A stretch of DNA of 64,000 bases from Fodinicola acaciae (GCF_010993745.1 NZ_WOTN01000002.1:248001-312000), one strand, 5' to 3'; positions 43,023-52,000 are shown, counted from the first letter of the stretch. Numbers and translations: made by a program. The notes: a model not told the origin generated them from the letters alone.

Positions 43023-44120
43023 ATGAAAAAGTCATTGCTGGTGAGAGTTTTCTCAATCGCGGCAGGGATCGCGCTGCTCGCCGGACCGGCCGTGCCGGCA
43101 CACGCGAGCAAGCCGGTCGCAACCGACATCCTCCAACCGGTCCTGGCCGCCGGCGCGCCAGGAGCGCTGCTGGAACGCCGCGACGGTCCGCGCGTACGCA
43201 CCGCCGCCGCCGGCGTCGCCGACCTCGCGACCGGCCGGCCGGCGCGTCCCGCCGACCGATATCGCATTGGCAGCAACACGAAAACGATGACCGCGGTGGT
43301 CGTCCTGCAGCTCGCGGCGCAGCGGAAGCTGGCGCTGGACGCGCCGGTCGACCGCTGGCTGCCCGGCCTGCTGCCGGATCACCGGATCACCGTCCGCCAC
43401 CTGTTGCAACACACGAGCGGTCTGCACCAGGACCAACGTCTCTGGAAAACCGTGGACGACGTCGTCGACGGCCGGTTTCGCCAGTACGCACCGGAAGAGC
43501 TCGTACGCGCGGCGCTGACCAACCCGGCACCGATGCCGCCGCCCGGCACGACCTTCGAGTATTCCAACACCAACTACGTCGTGCTCGGCATGCTGGTCGA
43601 GAAGATCACCGGAAACAGCATCGGCGCCGAGCTGCGCGACCGGATCTTCCGCCCGCTCGGCCTCGCCGACACCTACTTCGCCGACGGCACCGCGTATCTC
43701 GCCGGCCGGCATCTGAACGGCTACGTGCCGCTGGAGCCGGGCAAGCCGCTGGTCGACTTCACCGTCTACAACCCCAGCTGGGCCTGGTCGGCCGGCGCCG
43801 TCGTGTCCACCGTGGACGATCAGGCCAGGTTCCTGCGCGGCCTGATCACCGGCCGGCTGCTGCCGCGCCGCTGGGTGGCGCAGATGATGGACGTACGCGG
43901 TCATGGCTATGGACTCGGCCTGATGCCGGTCTCGGTGCCATGTGTGCCTGGTGGCCTTGTCTGGGGGCACAACGGCATGGTCCTCGGCTATGGCAGCGTC
44001 GTGTTCAGCACGCCGGACGGCCGGACGCAGGTGGCTGGCGCGGAAACCCTCAGCCACGACCCCAACCTCCACGCGGTCGGCGTGCTCACCGACGTGGCGA
44101 AGTCAGCTTTCTGCGGGTGA
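43023..44120 (+). CDS. Secreted serine hydrolase, class C beta-lactamase / DD-peptidase family
   Basis: 365 aa with a signal peptide (ending AHAS near residue 29). The SxxK motif is SNTK (Ser84, Lys87), the YxN motif is in EYSNTNYV, and the third motif is HNGM (HxG). These are the marks of D-alanyl-D-alanine carboxypeptidase/beta-lactamase class C-like enzymes. Whether it acts on peptidoglycan or small esters is open. GGAGAG lies 5 bases upstream of the ATG. Confidence 0.92.
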   Translation: MKKSLLVRVFSIAAGIALLAGPAVPAHASKPVATDILQPVLAAGAPGALLERRDGPRVRTAAAGVADLATGRPARPADRYRIGSNTKTMTAVVVLQLAAQRKLALDAPVDRWLPGLLPDHRITVRHLLQHTSGLHQDQRLWKTVDDVVDGRFRQYAPEELVRAALTNPAPMPPPGTTFEYSNTNYVVLGMLVEKITGNSIGAELRDRIFRPLGLADTYFADGTAYLAGRHLNGYVPLEPGKPLVDFTVYNPSWAWSAGAVVSTVDDQARFLRGLITGRLLPRRWVAQMMDVRGHGYGLGLMPVSVPCVPGGLVWGHNGMVLGYGSVVFSTPDGRTQVAGAETLSHDPNLHAVGVLTDVAKSAFCG

Positions 44121-44444
44121 GCCCCGGCCGCCGAACAACGCCAGCAGGATGAGGACCCAGGCGGCCGCCGGCAACAGGTTGACCGCGCAGTTGCCGCCGC
44201 TGGAGGCCAGACTGGTGACCAGCTCGCTGGCACCGGCCCCGGTCTGCAGCCAGACCGTCGCGAACAGCAGGACGAGGCTGGCGACGACGCCGGCGAGCGC
44301 CAGCGCGAACGCGATCAGCCCGTAACCGGCCTTCCTGCGGTCCTTGCCGAGGTTGACCAGCGCGACCACGACGCCGGCGATCAGCGCCAGGACCTCCGGG
44401 ATCTGCGTGCTGAGATACGGCAGGAAGTTGACGGCGGTGTTCAC
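44103..44444 (-). CDS. Small multi-pass membrane protein
   Basis: 113 aa from GTG 44442-44444, coupled to the upstream gene by a 4-base overlap. Three hydrophobic segments (VLALIAGVVVALVNLG, LIAFALALAGVVASLVLLFATVW, AAAWVLILLALFGG). No family recognised. The 3' end overlaps that of the convergent serine hydrolase gene by 18 bases. Confidence 0.75.
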   Translation of the reverse strand: MNTAVNFLPYLSTQIPEVLALIAGVVVALVNLGKDRRKAGYGLIAFALALAGVVASLVLLFATVWLQTGAGASELVTSLASSGGNCAVNLLPAAAWVLILLALFGGRGSPAES

Positions 44445-44809
44445 TGGCTGTCTCCGTAGGCAGGTGCTGGCGGCGCCGGCTTGCGCACCATGAACAGCGC
44501 GAGGATCGCCATCACCCAGCCGACGGCGGCGAGCAGGCTGCCGATGACGTTGACCACCGCGATGAAGATGCTGTAGCTGGCGGTCGACAGGTCCAGGTTT
44601 CTGATGATCGTCGGGATGAACGGCGCCACCATGATGATCGAGGTGCTGATCAGCAGGGACACCAGCGCGGCGATCAGTCCGACCAGGACGAGCGTGGCGG
44701 CCCGCGGATTGCGGCGCCGCCGCATCGTCGTGACGACCAGGCCGCCGATCAGCACGATCCAGAGCGGAAGCTGACCGGCCAGGCCGGCCAGAGAGCTGAC
44801 GAAACCCAA
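44441..44809 (-). CDS. Small multi-pass membrane protein
   Basis: 122 aa, four hydrophobic segments (LWIVLIGGLVV, LVLVGLIAALVSLLI, YSIFIAVVNVIGSLL, WVMAILALFM). The pair with the next gene has similar size and topology, perhaps from an old duplication. Function unknown. Confidence 0.78.
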   Translation of the reverse strand: MGFVSSLAGLAGQLPLWIVLIGGLVVTTMRRRRNPRAATLVLVGLIAALVSLLISTSIIMVAPFIPTIIRNLDLSTASYSIFIAVVNVIGSLLAAVGWVMAILALFMVRKPAPPAPAYGDSQ

Positions 44810-44866
44810 TGCGGCTCCTTCGGTTTGGATCTTGCGTAGGCAACCTTAGAGGGGCGTGTCACGTGG

Positions 44867-44900
44867 AAAGGCCCGGCACCAGAACCGGTGCCGGGCCTTT
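44867..44900. terminator. Hairpin terminator of the NlpC/P60 gene
   Basis: AAAGGCCCGGCACC-agaacc-GGTGCCGGGCCTTT, a perfect 14-bp stem, 19 bases after the stop of the minus-strand NlpC/P60 gene; the closing TTT gives a short T-run in that direction. Confidence 0.85.
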
Positions 44901-44918
44901 CACGCGTACGCGGGTCGA

Positions 44919-45884
44919 TCAGCCGGCCGGACGTGCCGCGCCGACGAAGCCCATCGAGTCGATGCTGGAGATCTTGACGTTTTCGCCTTCGGTCGGCGCG
45001 TGGATCACCTGGCTGTTGCTGATGGCCAGGCCGACGTGCCCGAACCCGTTGAAGAACACCAGGTCGCCGGCCTCCACCGCGCCGCGGGAGATGTGCGGGT
45101 TGCCCTGGTATTGCTCGTGTGCGGAGTGCGGCAGGCTGATGCCGACCTGCCGGTAGGCGGCCATCGTGAGGCCTGAGCAGTCGTACGAGTCGGGGCCGTC
45201 GGCGGCGAACACGTACGGCTTGCCGAGCTGCGCGTACGCGAACTTGACCGTGGTCGGTGCGCCGACCGGCGCCTCCGGCGCGTCCGCGTCCGAGCCGAAC
45301 TCGCTCGGGTCCAGCTTGGCGCGCAGCTTCTTCAGCGGCTTGAGCTGTGCGTCGTAGGTCTTCTTGCTGGTGGTGAGCGTGTTGACCAGGGTCTGCGCGT
45401 CGGAGGTCAGCTTGTTGACCTTCGCCTGCTGCGCGGCCTGCGCGGCCTTGGCGTCCTTGAGCTGCTTGAGCGCGCCAGCGGTCTTGCCGGTGAGCGCGTC
45501 CAGCGTGGTCAGCTGGTCCAGGAAGGTGTCCGCCGAGCCGCTGGTGATCATCGAGCTCATCATGCTCACGTCGCCGCCCTTGTACGCGCTGATGGCGTAC
45601 GAGGCGGTCTGGTCGGACAACGCGCTCAGCTTGGCCTGTGTGGCGGCGAGCTGCTTGTTGACCGTCGCCTGCTGCGCCTTGACGCGCGTCAGGTTGACGT
45701 TGGCGGTGTTGTATTGGTCGTTGAGCGTGTCCAGCTTGTTCTCGATCGTCCTGATCTGCTGCTGGACCTGGCTGAGGCTGGGGTCAGCGGCGGCCGGGCT
45801 GGCGAAAGCCATCGAGCCGGCGACGAGGCCAGTGGTGAGGAGAGTAGGCACGACAAGGACACGAAGGCGCTGCCATAGCGTCAC
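44919..45884 (-). CDS. NlpC/P60 peptidoglycan endopeptidase with coiled-coil
   Basis: 321 aa from GTG 45882-45884, chosen because AAGGAG lies about 10 bases upstream and the signal peptide (LRVLVVPTLLTTGLVAG, ending AAAD) starts there. Residues about 35-190 form a long coiled coil (SQVQQQIRTIENKLDTLNDQY). The catalytic domain at the C-terminus has Cys in SYDCSGLTMAAY, His in FGHVGLAIS and the third polar residue in VIHAPTEG. RipA/RpfB-like wall endopeptidases of this type cut gamma-D-Glu-mDAP bonds during growth or spore germination. It is under a c-di-AMP riboswitch. Confidence 0.93.
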   Translation of the reverse strand: MTLWQRLRVLVVPTLLTTGLVAGSMAFASPAAADPSLSQVQQQIRTIENKLDTLNDQYNTANVNLTRVKAQQATVNKQLAATQAKLSALSDQTASYAISAYKGGDVSMMSSMITSGSADTFLDQLTTLDALTGKTAGALKQLKDAKAAQAAQQAKVNKLTSDAQTLVNTLTTSKKTYDAQLKPLKKLRAKLDPSEFGSDADAPEAPVGAPTTVKFAYAQLGKPYVFAADGPDSYDCSGLTMAAYRQVGISLPHSAHEQYQGNPHISRGAVEAGDLVFFNGFGHVGLAISNSQVIHAPTEGENVKISSIDSMGFVGAARPAG

Positions 45885-45912
45885 TTCTCGAAGACTCCTT
45901 CTTCCGCGATGA

Positions 45913-46110
45913 CCGCCTACCGAGTTAGCTGACGGATTCGGGCGGGGAAGAAAAAATCGCCCTACCGCGACGGATCGCGGATTCACCCCAGGAACTCGGG
46001 TCCCCGGCTCGCGTCCGACCCCTGCCGGACGTCGATTCGGCGGCGTCAGCCGACGGCACCCGGTTGAGCGCCTGACTCTCGACCGACAGAGGCGAAGCTT
46101 ACGACATCGC
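45913..46110 (-). ncRNA. c-di-AMP riboswitch (ydaO-yuaA type)
   Basis: On the minus strand, the leader of the NlpC/P60 gene contains GCCGGGGACCC, CTGGGGTGAATCC, GGTAGGGCGA, then TTCTTCCCCGCCCGAATCC and GTCAGCTAACTCGGTAGGC. These conserved blocks of the ydaO/yuaA element appear in the right order and spacing. The element ends about 28 bases before the start codon. In Actinobacteria this class switches off wall hydrolases and resuscitation factors when c-di-AMP is high. A small AGAGGCGA stem at about 46088-46115 marks the 5' side. Confidence 0.9.
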
Positions 46111-46239
46111 CTCTGCCCTTCCATCGTTACGGGGTCGAGGCGCGTTACGGCGCGCCGGGAATATTTCGTTGAGTCCGCGCCAACCAGGTGTTATGCGCGC
46201 GACGCTTGGCCGCAAATGCGTACCCTGCCGGACAAAGTG

Positions 46240-46686
46240 TCACCTGACGACGCGGGAGAAGATCGCGCTCAGCACCGAAATCAGCTCCTTGGCCGGCTTG
46301 GGCACCGCGCCGTCCTCGAAACGCACTTTTCGGCCATTGACCGTGATGTCGTACGTGAAGCCGTCGGCGATCTGGTATGGCGGCCGCGGTGGCCGGTCGG
46401 TGACGGAGAAGTTGCGCAGCTTCGCGAGCAGCTCGGCGCGTTCGGCGGCGGTCAGCGTGTCGTGCCGTACGTCCCGCTGCCGGCTGCTCGCGGTGAGCTG
46501 GCCGGCGGCGGTGATCCGCAGGTCGTCCTGGACGCCGGCGATGCCGCCGGTGCGGTGAAACGCCAGCGCCGGAAGCTCGTTGCCCGGCGCGCTGGTCGCC
46601 GGCGGATCGTGCGGCGTACCCGTCGTCGGGGTCGCGCATCCGGTCACCGCCAACAACGCCACGATGGCCAGGGCTCTACCGCGCAT
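46240..46686 (-). CDS. Small lipoprotein
   Basis: 148 aa from ATG 46684-46686, chosen because GGAGG lies 7 bases upstream (a further ATG directly before is possible). Signal peptide with lipobox LLAVTGC. The mature part has DDLRITAAGQLTASSRQRD and LLAKLRNFSVTD, a small unassigned extracytoplasmic domain, probably binding rather than catalytic. Adjacent to wall-active genes, no functional link proven. Confidence 0.75.
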   Translation of the reverse strand: MRGRALAIVALLAVTGCATPTTGTPHDPPATSAPGNELPALAFHRTGGIAGVQDDLRITAAGQLTASSRQRDVRHDTLTAAERAELLAKLRNFSVTDRPPRPPYQIADGFTYDITVNGRKVRFEDGAVPKPAKELISVLSAIFSRVVR

Positions 46687-46827
46687 CATGCGACCTCCGC
46701 CGGAAGAATGTCCGTCGGTGGCTTGGACGCCGGCCGGTGCGATCCGGTTCCCGCTCAGCCGCGATGCCGAGGGAGTGAACACGGGGCCGTCAGCGTCGAA
46801 GCCGCCATCGGCACCGGCCGGATGCCG

Positions 46828-47037
46828 TCAGTCGTCCGTCGCCTCGTCGTCGTCGACGAGTCCACCTTCGCCGGCCAACAAGGCACGGACCTCCGCCTCG
46901 CGGAAGCGGCGGTGCCCGCCGGGCGTACGAATGCTGCTGATGCGGCCCGCGGCTGCCCATCTGGTCACCGTTTTCGGGTCCACCCGGAACATGGCGGCCA
47001 CCTCACCGGGGGTGAGCAGTTTCCCCTCAACCTCCAC
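46828..47037 (-). CDS. bldC: BldC-type MerR-like DNA-binding regulator
   Basis: 69 aa from GTG 47035-47037, chosen to match the 68-aa BldC size; an upstream in-frame extension has no homology. LLTPGEVAAMFRVDPKTVTRWAAAGRISSIRTPGGHRRFREAEVRALLAG (by its ends) is nearly the textbook BldC sequence. BldC binds cooperatively to direct repeats and controls entry into development in streptomycetes. Its presence suggests a developing, probably mycelial, organism. Confidence 0.93.
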   Translation of the reverse strand: MEVEGKLLTPGEVAAMFRVDPKTVTRWAAAGRISSIRTPGGHRRFREAEVRALLAGEGGLVDDDEATDD

Positions 47038-47329
47038 CGACCCAGCACCTCCCTCGTTGATGCCGTACCTGCCGCTCTGATGCGGAAAAATCTCGCTCCG
47101 GCGGTCATTAGAGCATCGTTGAGGCGGTTTCACTGGCGGTTTGACAAGGTCCTTGACCGTGACGACGAGTGCCACGGCGCTAATTATGGGAGAAGTCAGG
47201 GCCAATAAGGCAAATAGCCGCTACCTTATCGATCGAGGGAGACGCACCCCGTACTGCCGCATTTGGGGTTGCTACCAGCCAATACGCTGCGGCGAAAGGC
47301 CCGAACAGGCAGATTCGAGGGGCGCATAA
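47038..47329. other. Divergent intergenic region between bldC and the Lrp gene
   Basis: 292 bases, lower in GC than the genes, holding the promoters of both. GGGAG sequences for both genes are visible near their starts. No long repeat, hairpin family member or riboswitch motif seen. Confidence 0.4.
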
Positions 47330-47776
47330 GTGGATGACACCGATCGCCGGATCCTGGCCGTGCTGCGCGTCCGTGGCCGTGAGACGTACGCGGAGATCGG
47401 TCGCCAGGTCGGTTTGTCCGCGCCCGCCGTACACGACCGGGTGGCCAAACTCGAGGGATCAGGTGTGATCGCCGGCTATCGCGCCGCCGTCGCGCCGGAC
47501 GCGCTCGGTCTCGGTGTCACCGCGCTGATCGGCGTCCTGCAGTCGGACGGCAGCGAACAGGACGAGATCGCCGAGGCGCTGCAACACCTGCCGGAGATCG
47601 AGGCCTGCTGGTTTCTGGCCGGCGAGGAGTCGTTCATGCTCAAGGTGCGGGTGCCGGACGTGGCCGCGCTGGAATACACGATCGGCCGGGTCAACCGGAT
47701 CCGCGGCGTCGCGCGGACCCGGACGACCGTCGTCCTGTCGACCAAGTGGGAGGACCGCTTCGACCCGCGTTCTTAG
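47330..47776 (+). CDS. Lrp/AsnC-family transcriptional regulator
   Basis: 148 aa from GTG 47330 with GAGGGGC upstream. The N-terminal winged HTH (TDRRILAVLRVRGRETYAEIGRQVGLSAPAVHDRVAKLE, by its ends) is followed by the RAM ligand-binding domain (LIGVLQSDGSEQDEI, FMLKVRVPDVAALE). Possibly an amino-acid-responsive regulator; targets not evident. Confidence 0.92.
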   Translation: MDDTDRRILAVLRVRGRETYAEIGRQVGLSAPAVHDRVAKLEGSGVIAGYRAAVAPDALGLGVTALIGVLQSDGSEQDEIAEALQHLPEIEACWFLAGEESFMLKVRVPDVAALEYTIGRVNRIRGVARTRTTVVLSTKWEDRFDPRS

Positions 47777-47812
47777 CGCAGGCCGAGCAGTCCACCAACG
47801 GTTTTTACGGTG

Positions 47813-49306
47813 TTACGAAGAACTTTTGGGGCTCGCAGAAGGGCTTTCCGTCGAGTCACTCGGAGTGGCCGGCGGGCCGGACGTCGGCGGAGCGGTCGGC
47901 GACGGGCTGGTGCTGCCCGGCGGCGGGAAGCTCACCGAGGGCGCCGACGGGTTGGGCGAGGTCGACGGGCTGGACGGCGGCTTTGTCGGTGGCTTTGTGG
48001 GAGGTTTGGCCGGCGGCTTGCTGCCGCCGCCACTGCCACCGCCGGTGTTGCCACCGCCGCCTCCGCCACCGGTGTTGCCACCGCCGCCACCGGGGAAGGA
48101 CGGCACCGAGCCGGACTGGCCAGGAGGCACCGCGCCGACGACCCGCGTCGCACCGAAGAACTCCGACCACCAGATCGTGTCGACGCGCACCGGTACGCCG
48201 TCGTGCGGCGCGTTGATCATCTTGCCGTTGCCGATGTACATGCCGACGTGGTGGATCGTGTCCCAGTTGTTCTTGTCGGTGGCGAAAAAGATCAGGTCGC
48301 CGGGCAGCAGCGCGTTGATCTGCACCGGCCGGGTCGCGCGCCACTGCGGCCGCGCGGTCCGGGGCAGGTGGATGCCGGCGTAGTCGTACGCCGCCATCAC
48401 CAGGCCGGAGCAGTCGAACCGGTCCGGACCCTCGGCACCCCACTCGTACATCTTGTGCAGCCGGGCCTGCTCGAAGGCGTACGACAGCGCCTTCAGCGCG
48501 ATCGGCGACGCGGCGCCGCCGGGGCCGAGGCCGTACTGGCTGGCCAGCTGGCTGTTGAACGCGTCGATGGTGGTGCCGGCGGCGGCCAGCTGCTGCGCGT
48601 ACTGCGACTGCAGCTGCTTGAGCGCCGCGCTCTGCGTGTCGAACTGCGCCTGCATCGCGGCCTGCTGCGCCTGCATGGTGCTGGCCTGCTGGAAGGCCTG
48701 CGCGTACGCCTGCGCGGTCTGCACGACGGCGGCGGCCGCGGCGCTCAGGCTGCTCGCGGTGTCGCTCTGCGGCTTGTTGTCGCCGCTGGCCGGCGTACCC
48801 ATGACGCTCAGGTAGGAGCTCTGCGGCTGGTTCTGATTGCCCTGCAGGATCTGCCGGTAGGCGTTGGAGGCGGCGCTCCAGGCCTGGTCGGCGGTGGTGA
48901 CCTTGGACATCTGGTCGGCCAGGTCCTGCTTGAGCTGGGTGAGCCGCTCGGACAGGCCCTCGACCGCGGCCTGCTGGGTCTGCACGGTGTTGACCACCGG
49001 GCTGACCGGCGGCGACGGCGGCGGCGCGGGGAGGCCGGTCGGCGGGGTGAGCGCCGTACCGTTGGGCAGGATCGGCGTCGGCGGCACCGCCGTGCCGGGG
49101 TCCGGTATGCCTGGCTGCGGCTTGGCCGGCACGCCGCTGTAGGCGGCGAGCGTCGCGCTGCTCAGCGCGCTGGCCGGCAGCTGCGTGGCCGACGCGCCGG
49201 ACGCGGTGACCAGCACGGCGCAGCCGGCCAGCAGACCGATCGACATGCCTTCGGTGATGCGCCTGGTCCAACCCCGGTCGACCGGCGACGTTCGCTCGCT
49301 TGCCAC
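47813..49306 (-). CDS. NlpC/P60 peptidoglycan endopeptidase with Pro/Gly-rich tail
   Basis: About 497 aa from GTG 49304-49306; the frame is open to an ATG at 49391-49393 but the signal peptide (MSIGLLAGCAVLVTASGASA, by its ends) fits the shorter form. Residues about 60-280 are Pro-rich then coiled-coil. The NlpC/P60 domain follows, with FDCSGLVMAAYDYAG and HHVGMYIGNGKMINAPHDG. A long low-complexity tail of GGGGNTGGG and KPPTKPP repeats then PSPTAPP ends the protein, typical for wall-threaded proteins. Unlike the gene at 44919, no riboswitch precedes it. Confidence 0.9.
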   Translation of the reverse strand: MASERTSPVDRGWTRRITEGMSIGLLAGCAVLVTASGASATQLPASALSSATLAAYSGVPAKPQPGIPDPGTAVPPTPILPNGTALTPPTGLPAPPPSPPVSPVVNTVQTQQAAVEGLSERLTQLKQDLADQMSKVTTADQAWSAASNAYRQILQGNQNQPQSSYLSVMGTPASGDNKPQSDTASSLSAAAAAVVQTAQAYAQAFQQASTMQAQQAAMQAQFDTQSAALKQLQSQYAQQLAAAGTTIDAFNSQLASQYGLGPGGAASPIALKALSYAFEQARLHKMYEWGAEGPDRFDCSGLVMAAYDYAGIHLPRTARPQWRATRPVQINALLPGDLIFFATDKNNWDTIHHVGMYIGNGKMINAPHDGVPVRVDTIWWSEFFGATRVVGAVPPGQSGSVPSFPGGGGGNTGGGGGGGNTGGGSGGGSKPPAKPPTKPPTKPPSSPSTSPNPSAPSVSFPPPGSTSPSPTAPPTSGPPATPSDSTESPSASPKSSS

Positions 49307-49442
49307 TTGGTAACTCGTCCCATCCCCGAGAGTGCCCGTGACCACTCGTCCAACTGCCGAGTAGCACGGTAGTACGTTGGTGATGATCCGCATACCACAA
49401 CGCGTGATGTCGAAATTTGCCTCTTAGGGATGCGGGCGGGGC

Positions 49443-49769
49443 ATGAAGGGGCCGACCAAGGGGAGGAGTGGCGGGGTGCTCGCGGTCCTGCGCTACACCT
49501 TCTGGCGGCTGCTGGTCTTCGCTGGCTGCCTCGGTGTGCTCTACGTCGCCGGCCTGCGGCGATGGGCGTTGGTGCTGGTCGCGCTCTTGATCTCGATGCC
49601 GGTCGCGTACGTGCTGCTGCGCCGCCAGACCAGTGATTTTGCCACCAGCCTCGGTGGCGTGCTGGCTCGCCGGCGTGCCGAGCGGGACCGGCTGCGCGCG
49701 GCACTGAAAGGCGAGGACGAGCCGGCTGCACCGATCGAGAAGCGCTCGGAAAACACAGGAACTTCTTAG
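49443..49769 (+). CDS. DUF4229 membrane protein
   Basis: 108 aa from ATG 49443; GTG 49476 with a GGAGGAG sequence upstream is also plausible. Two membrane segments (LVFAGCLGVLYVAGL, LVLVALLISMPVAYVLL) then RRQTSDFATSLGGVLARRRAERDRLRAALKGED, the usual DUF4229 pattern. In other Actinobacteria this gene is beside menaquinone genes. Here menA is 8 kb further on, so the link is not kept tight. Confidence 0.85.
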   Translation: MKGPTKGRSGGVLAVLRYTFWRLLVFAGCLGVLYVAGLRRWALVLVALLISMPVAYVLLRRQTSDFATSLGGVLARRRAERDRLRAALKGEDEPAAPIEKRSENTGTS

Positions 49770-49853
49770 CCGGCCGGTCCGGAACCGGACAAAGAGTTAA
49801 TCTCGGCTTCATCTCGACCGGCCGGTATTGCTCACCCGGCTTAGTGTGCTCTC

Positions 49854-51488
49854 GTGCTGCATGCAGGTGTACGGGCCGTGATCGTGCTGGCCCTGACGGT
49901 CGCCGGTGTCGTCGCCGGCGCGCTCGCTCTGGTCCTGTCCCCGTGGTGGTCGTTGCTGGCCGTACCGCTGCTCGCGGTCGGTCTGCTGGGGTGTTATGAC
50001 CTGCTACAAACGGATAAATCGGTGTTGCGGAACTATCCGGTGCTCGGTCACATCCGTTATCTGATGGAGGAGATCCGGCCGGAGATCCAGCAGTACTTCA
50101 TCGAGCGCAACTACGATGGCCGGCCGTACGACCGGGATGTCCGCAGCATCGTCTACCAGCGGTCGAAGGACATCGAGGGTGAGTCGCCGTTTGGCACCGA
50201 GCGCGACGTCTACCAGGACGGCTACGAGTACTTCGCGCATTCGATGTCGCCGCACCGGCCGGCCAGCGAGCGCGGCCACAGCCAGGCCGGCGAAGGCACC
50301 GGTGACGCGCCGCCGCGGATCCATGTCGGTGGACCGGACTGCACGCGGCCGTACGACATGTCGTTGCTGAACGTGTCGGCGATGAGCTTCGGCTCGCTGT
50401 CGGCCAACGCCATCCGCGCGCTGAGCATGGGGGCAGCGCGAGGCGGTTTCGCGCACGACACCGGCGAAGGCGGCATTTCCGACTATCACCTGGAAGGCGG
50501 CGCCGACCTGGTCTGGGAGATCGGCACCGGCTATTTCGGCTGCCGTACGCACGATGGGGACTTCGACCCCAGGCTGTTCGCCGACAGGGCCGCGCATCCC
50601 CACGTCAAGCTGGTGTCGCTGAAGCTCTCGCAGGGCGCCAAGCCGGGACTCGGCGGTGTGCTGCCTGGCGAGAAGGTGAATGCGGAGATCGCGCGCGTAC
50701 GCGATGTGCCGCTCGGCAAGACGGTCGTGTCGCCGCCCTACCACCGGGTTTTCCGTACGCCCCGGGAGCTGGTGTTGTTCATCGCTCGGATGCGTGAGCT
50801 CGCGGGAGGAAAGCCGGCTGGATTCAAGCTGTGTGTGGGCACGCGGCGCGATGTTTTGGCGGTGTGCAAGGCGATGGTGGACGAGCAGATCACGCCGGAC
50901 TTCATTGTCGTGGACGGCGCGGAAGGCGGCACCGGCGCCGCGCCGCTGGAGTTCACCGACCATGTCGGCATGCCGCTTTCGGAGGGTTTGTATGAGGTGC
51001 ACAACGCGCTGGTCGGCTGCGGCCTGCGGCACCGGGTGAAGCTCGGCGCGAGCGGCAAGATCGCCACCGGCTCGGACATGGTGCGCCGGATGATCCAGGG
51101 CGCCGACTACACCAACGCCGCGCGCGCGATGATGTTCGCGGTCGGCTGCATCCAGGCGCAGAAATGCCACACGAACCGCTGCCCGGTCGGTGTCGCCACC
51201 CAGGACCCCCGCCGCTCGCGCGCGCTGCACGTACCGGACAAGGCCGACCGGGTTTTCCACTATCAGAAGGCAACCGTGCACAGCGCCATGCAGATCATGT
51301 ATTCGCTCGGCGTCGACCATCCGGACGGTCTGCGCGGCCACATGCTCTATCGCCGGGTCAGCCCGCAGGCCGTCCGCTCCTACGCCGACCTGTGCCCACC
51401 GCTGAAACCCGGCCAGCTCCTCGACGAACCCCCGGCAGCCTGGGCCGAGGACTGGAAACTCGCGACACCGGACTCCTTCGCCGTCTGA
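49854..51488 (+). CDS. FMN-binding glutamate-synthase-like protein (GltB central/FMN domain)
   Basis: 544 aa from GTG 49854. Two membrane segments at the N-terminus (VIVLALTVAGVVAGALALVL, LLAVPLLAVGLLGCY) precede the glutamate-synthase FMN domain. The domain has MSFGSLSANAIRALSMGA, GEGGIS, the SLKLSQGAKPGLGG loop, VDGAEGGTGAAP, GASGKIATG, and Cys-rich CIQAQKCHTNRCPVGVATQ, which could carry an Fe-S cluster as in GltS. It lacks the glutaminase domain, so it does not act as a normal glutamate synthase. Exact reaction unknown. Confidence 0.9.
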   Translation: MLHAGVRAVIVLALTVAGVVAGALALVLSPWWSLLAVPLLAVGLLGCYDLLQTDKSVLRNYPVLGHIRYLMEEIRPEIQQYFIERNYDGRPYDRDVRSIVYQRSKDIEGESPFGTERDVYQDGYEYFAHSMSPHRPASERGHSQAGEGTGDAPPRIHVGGPDCTRPYDMSLLNVSAMSFGSLSANAIRALSMGAARGGFAHDTGEGGISDYHLEGGADLVWEIGTGYFGCRTHDGDFDPRLFADRAAHPHVKLVSLKLSQGAKPGLGGVLPGEKVNAEIARVRDVPLGKTVVSPPYHRVFRTPRELVLFIARMRELAGGKPAGFKLCVGTRRDVLAVCKAMVDEQITPDFIVVDGAEGGTGAAPLEFTDHVGMPLSEGLYEVHNALVGCGLRHRVKLGASGKIATGSDMVRRMIQGADYTNAARAMMFAVGCIQAQKCHTNRCPVGVATQDPRRSRALHVPDKADRVFHYQKATVHSAMQIMYSLGVDHPDGLRGHMLYRRVSPQAVRSYADLCPPLKPGQLLDEPPAAWAEDWKLATPDSFAV

Positions 51489-51524
51489 TCCCGTTCGCAA
51501 CACTCACCATCTCAGGCCCCGGCC

Positions 51525-51589
51525 CGAAACTGTCGTACCCACATGGCAGTTTTGGCCCCCACCCAGATCGGGTGGGGGGTGGGTTCGCG
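51525..51589. repeat. Dispersed 80-bp repeat, copy 4 (forward, 5' end shortened)
   Basis: CGAAACTGTCGTACCC, GGCAGTTTTGG, then the hairpin CCCCCACCC-agatc-GGGTGGGGGG and TGGGTTCGCG. The outer CTACCCGCTAC part is missing, the preceding bases being unrelated. The conserved tail ending AAGTTGATCTTG follows to 51622. Copies 4 and 5 flank another GCACGCA block (51687-51737). Confidence 0.85.
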
Positions 51590-51810
51590 TTGGAAACTTA
51601 GATAAGTTAGAAGTTGATCTTGGAGTCCGCCCCATGCGGCCCCTTGGTCACTGTGGCCTCTCTAGTCACACCGACCCCAGGGTGCGATGCACGCATGGGG
51701 GCCTTGCGTGCGCTGGACGCACGCATGGGGGCCTTGCTACCAGACGCCAAGCGCGCAAAACGGGCATGTAGCGCTCCATCGACGCGCTGGTCGGCGCCCG
51801 TGCCGCCGAT

Positions 51811-51890
51811 CTACCTGCTACGGCGCGAAACTGTCGTACCCAGGTGGCAGTTTTGGCCCCCACCCAGATCGGGTGGGGGGTGGGTGAGAG
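51811..51890. repeat. Dispersed 80-bp repeat, copy 5 (forward)
   Basis: CTACCTGCTACGGCGCGAAAC start, GTCGTACCC, GGCAGTTTTGG, the same C-rich hairpin with agatc loop, ending GTGGGTGAGAG. Same orientation as copy 4 and facing copy 6. Confidence 0.85.
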
Positions 51891-51924
51891 GCCTTTCGCC
51901 TTGACGAAAATTTGCGTCATGGTG

Positions 51925-52000
51925 AGCCTCTCGACCCACCCCCCACCCGACCACTGGGTGGGGGCAACTTTGGTCGAGGGGTACGACAGTTTCGCGCCGG
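51925..52000. repeat. Dispersed 80-bp repeat, copy 6 (reverse)
   Basis: CCTCTCGACCCACCCCCCACCC (in parts: CTCGACCCACC, CCCCACCC), loop gaccact, GGGTGGGGG, then GGGGTACGACAGTTTCGCGCC. The outer end diverges after GCC. Copies 5 and 6 are an inverted pair with a 34-base spacer. The rest of 51489-52108 contains the GCACGCA block and the hairpin at 52014, no gene. Confidence 0.82.

Noticed and set aside
48000-48110. Gly-rich coding repeats on the plus strand
   Set aside because: This is the reverse complement of the Pro/Gly-rich tail of the NlpC/P60 protein, not a separate gene.
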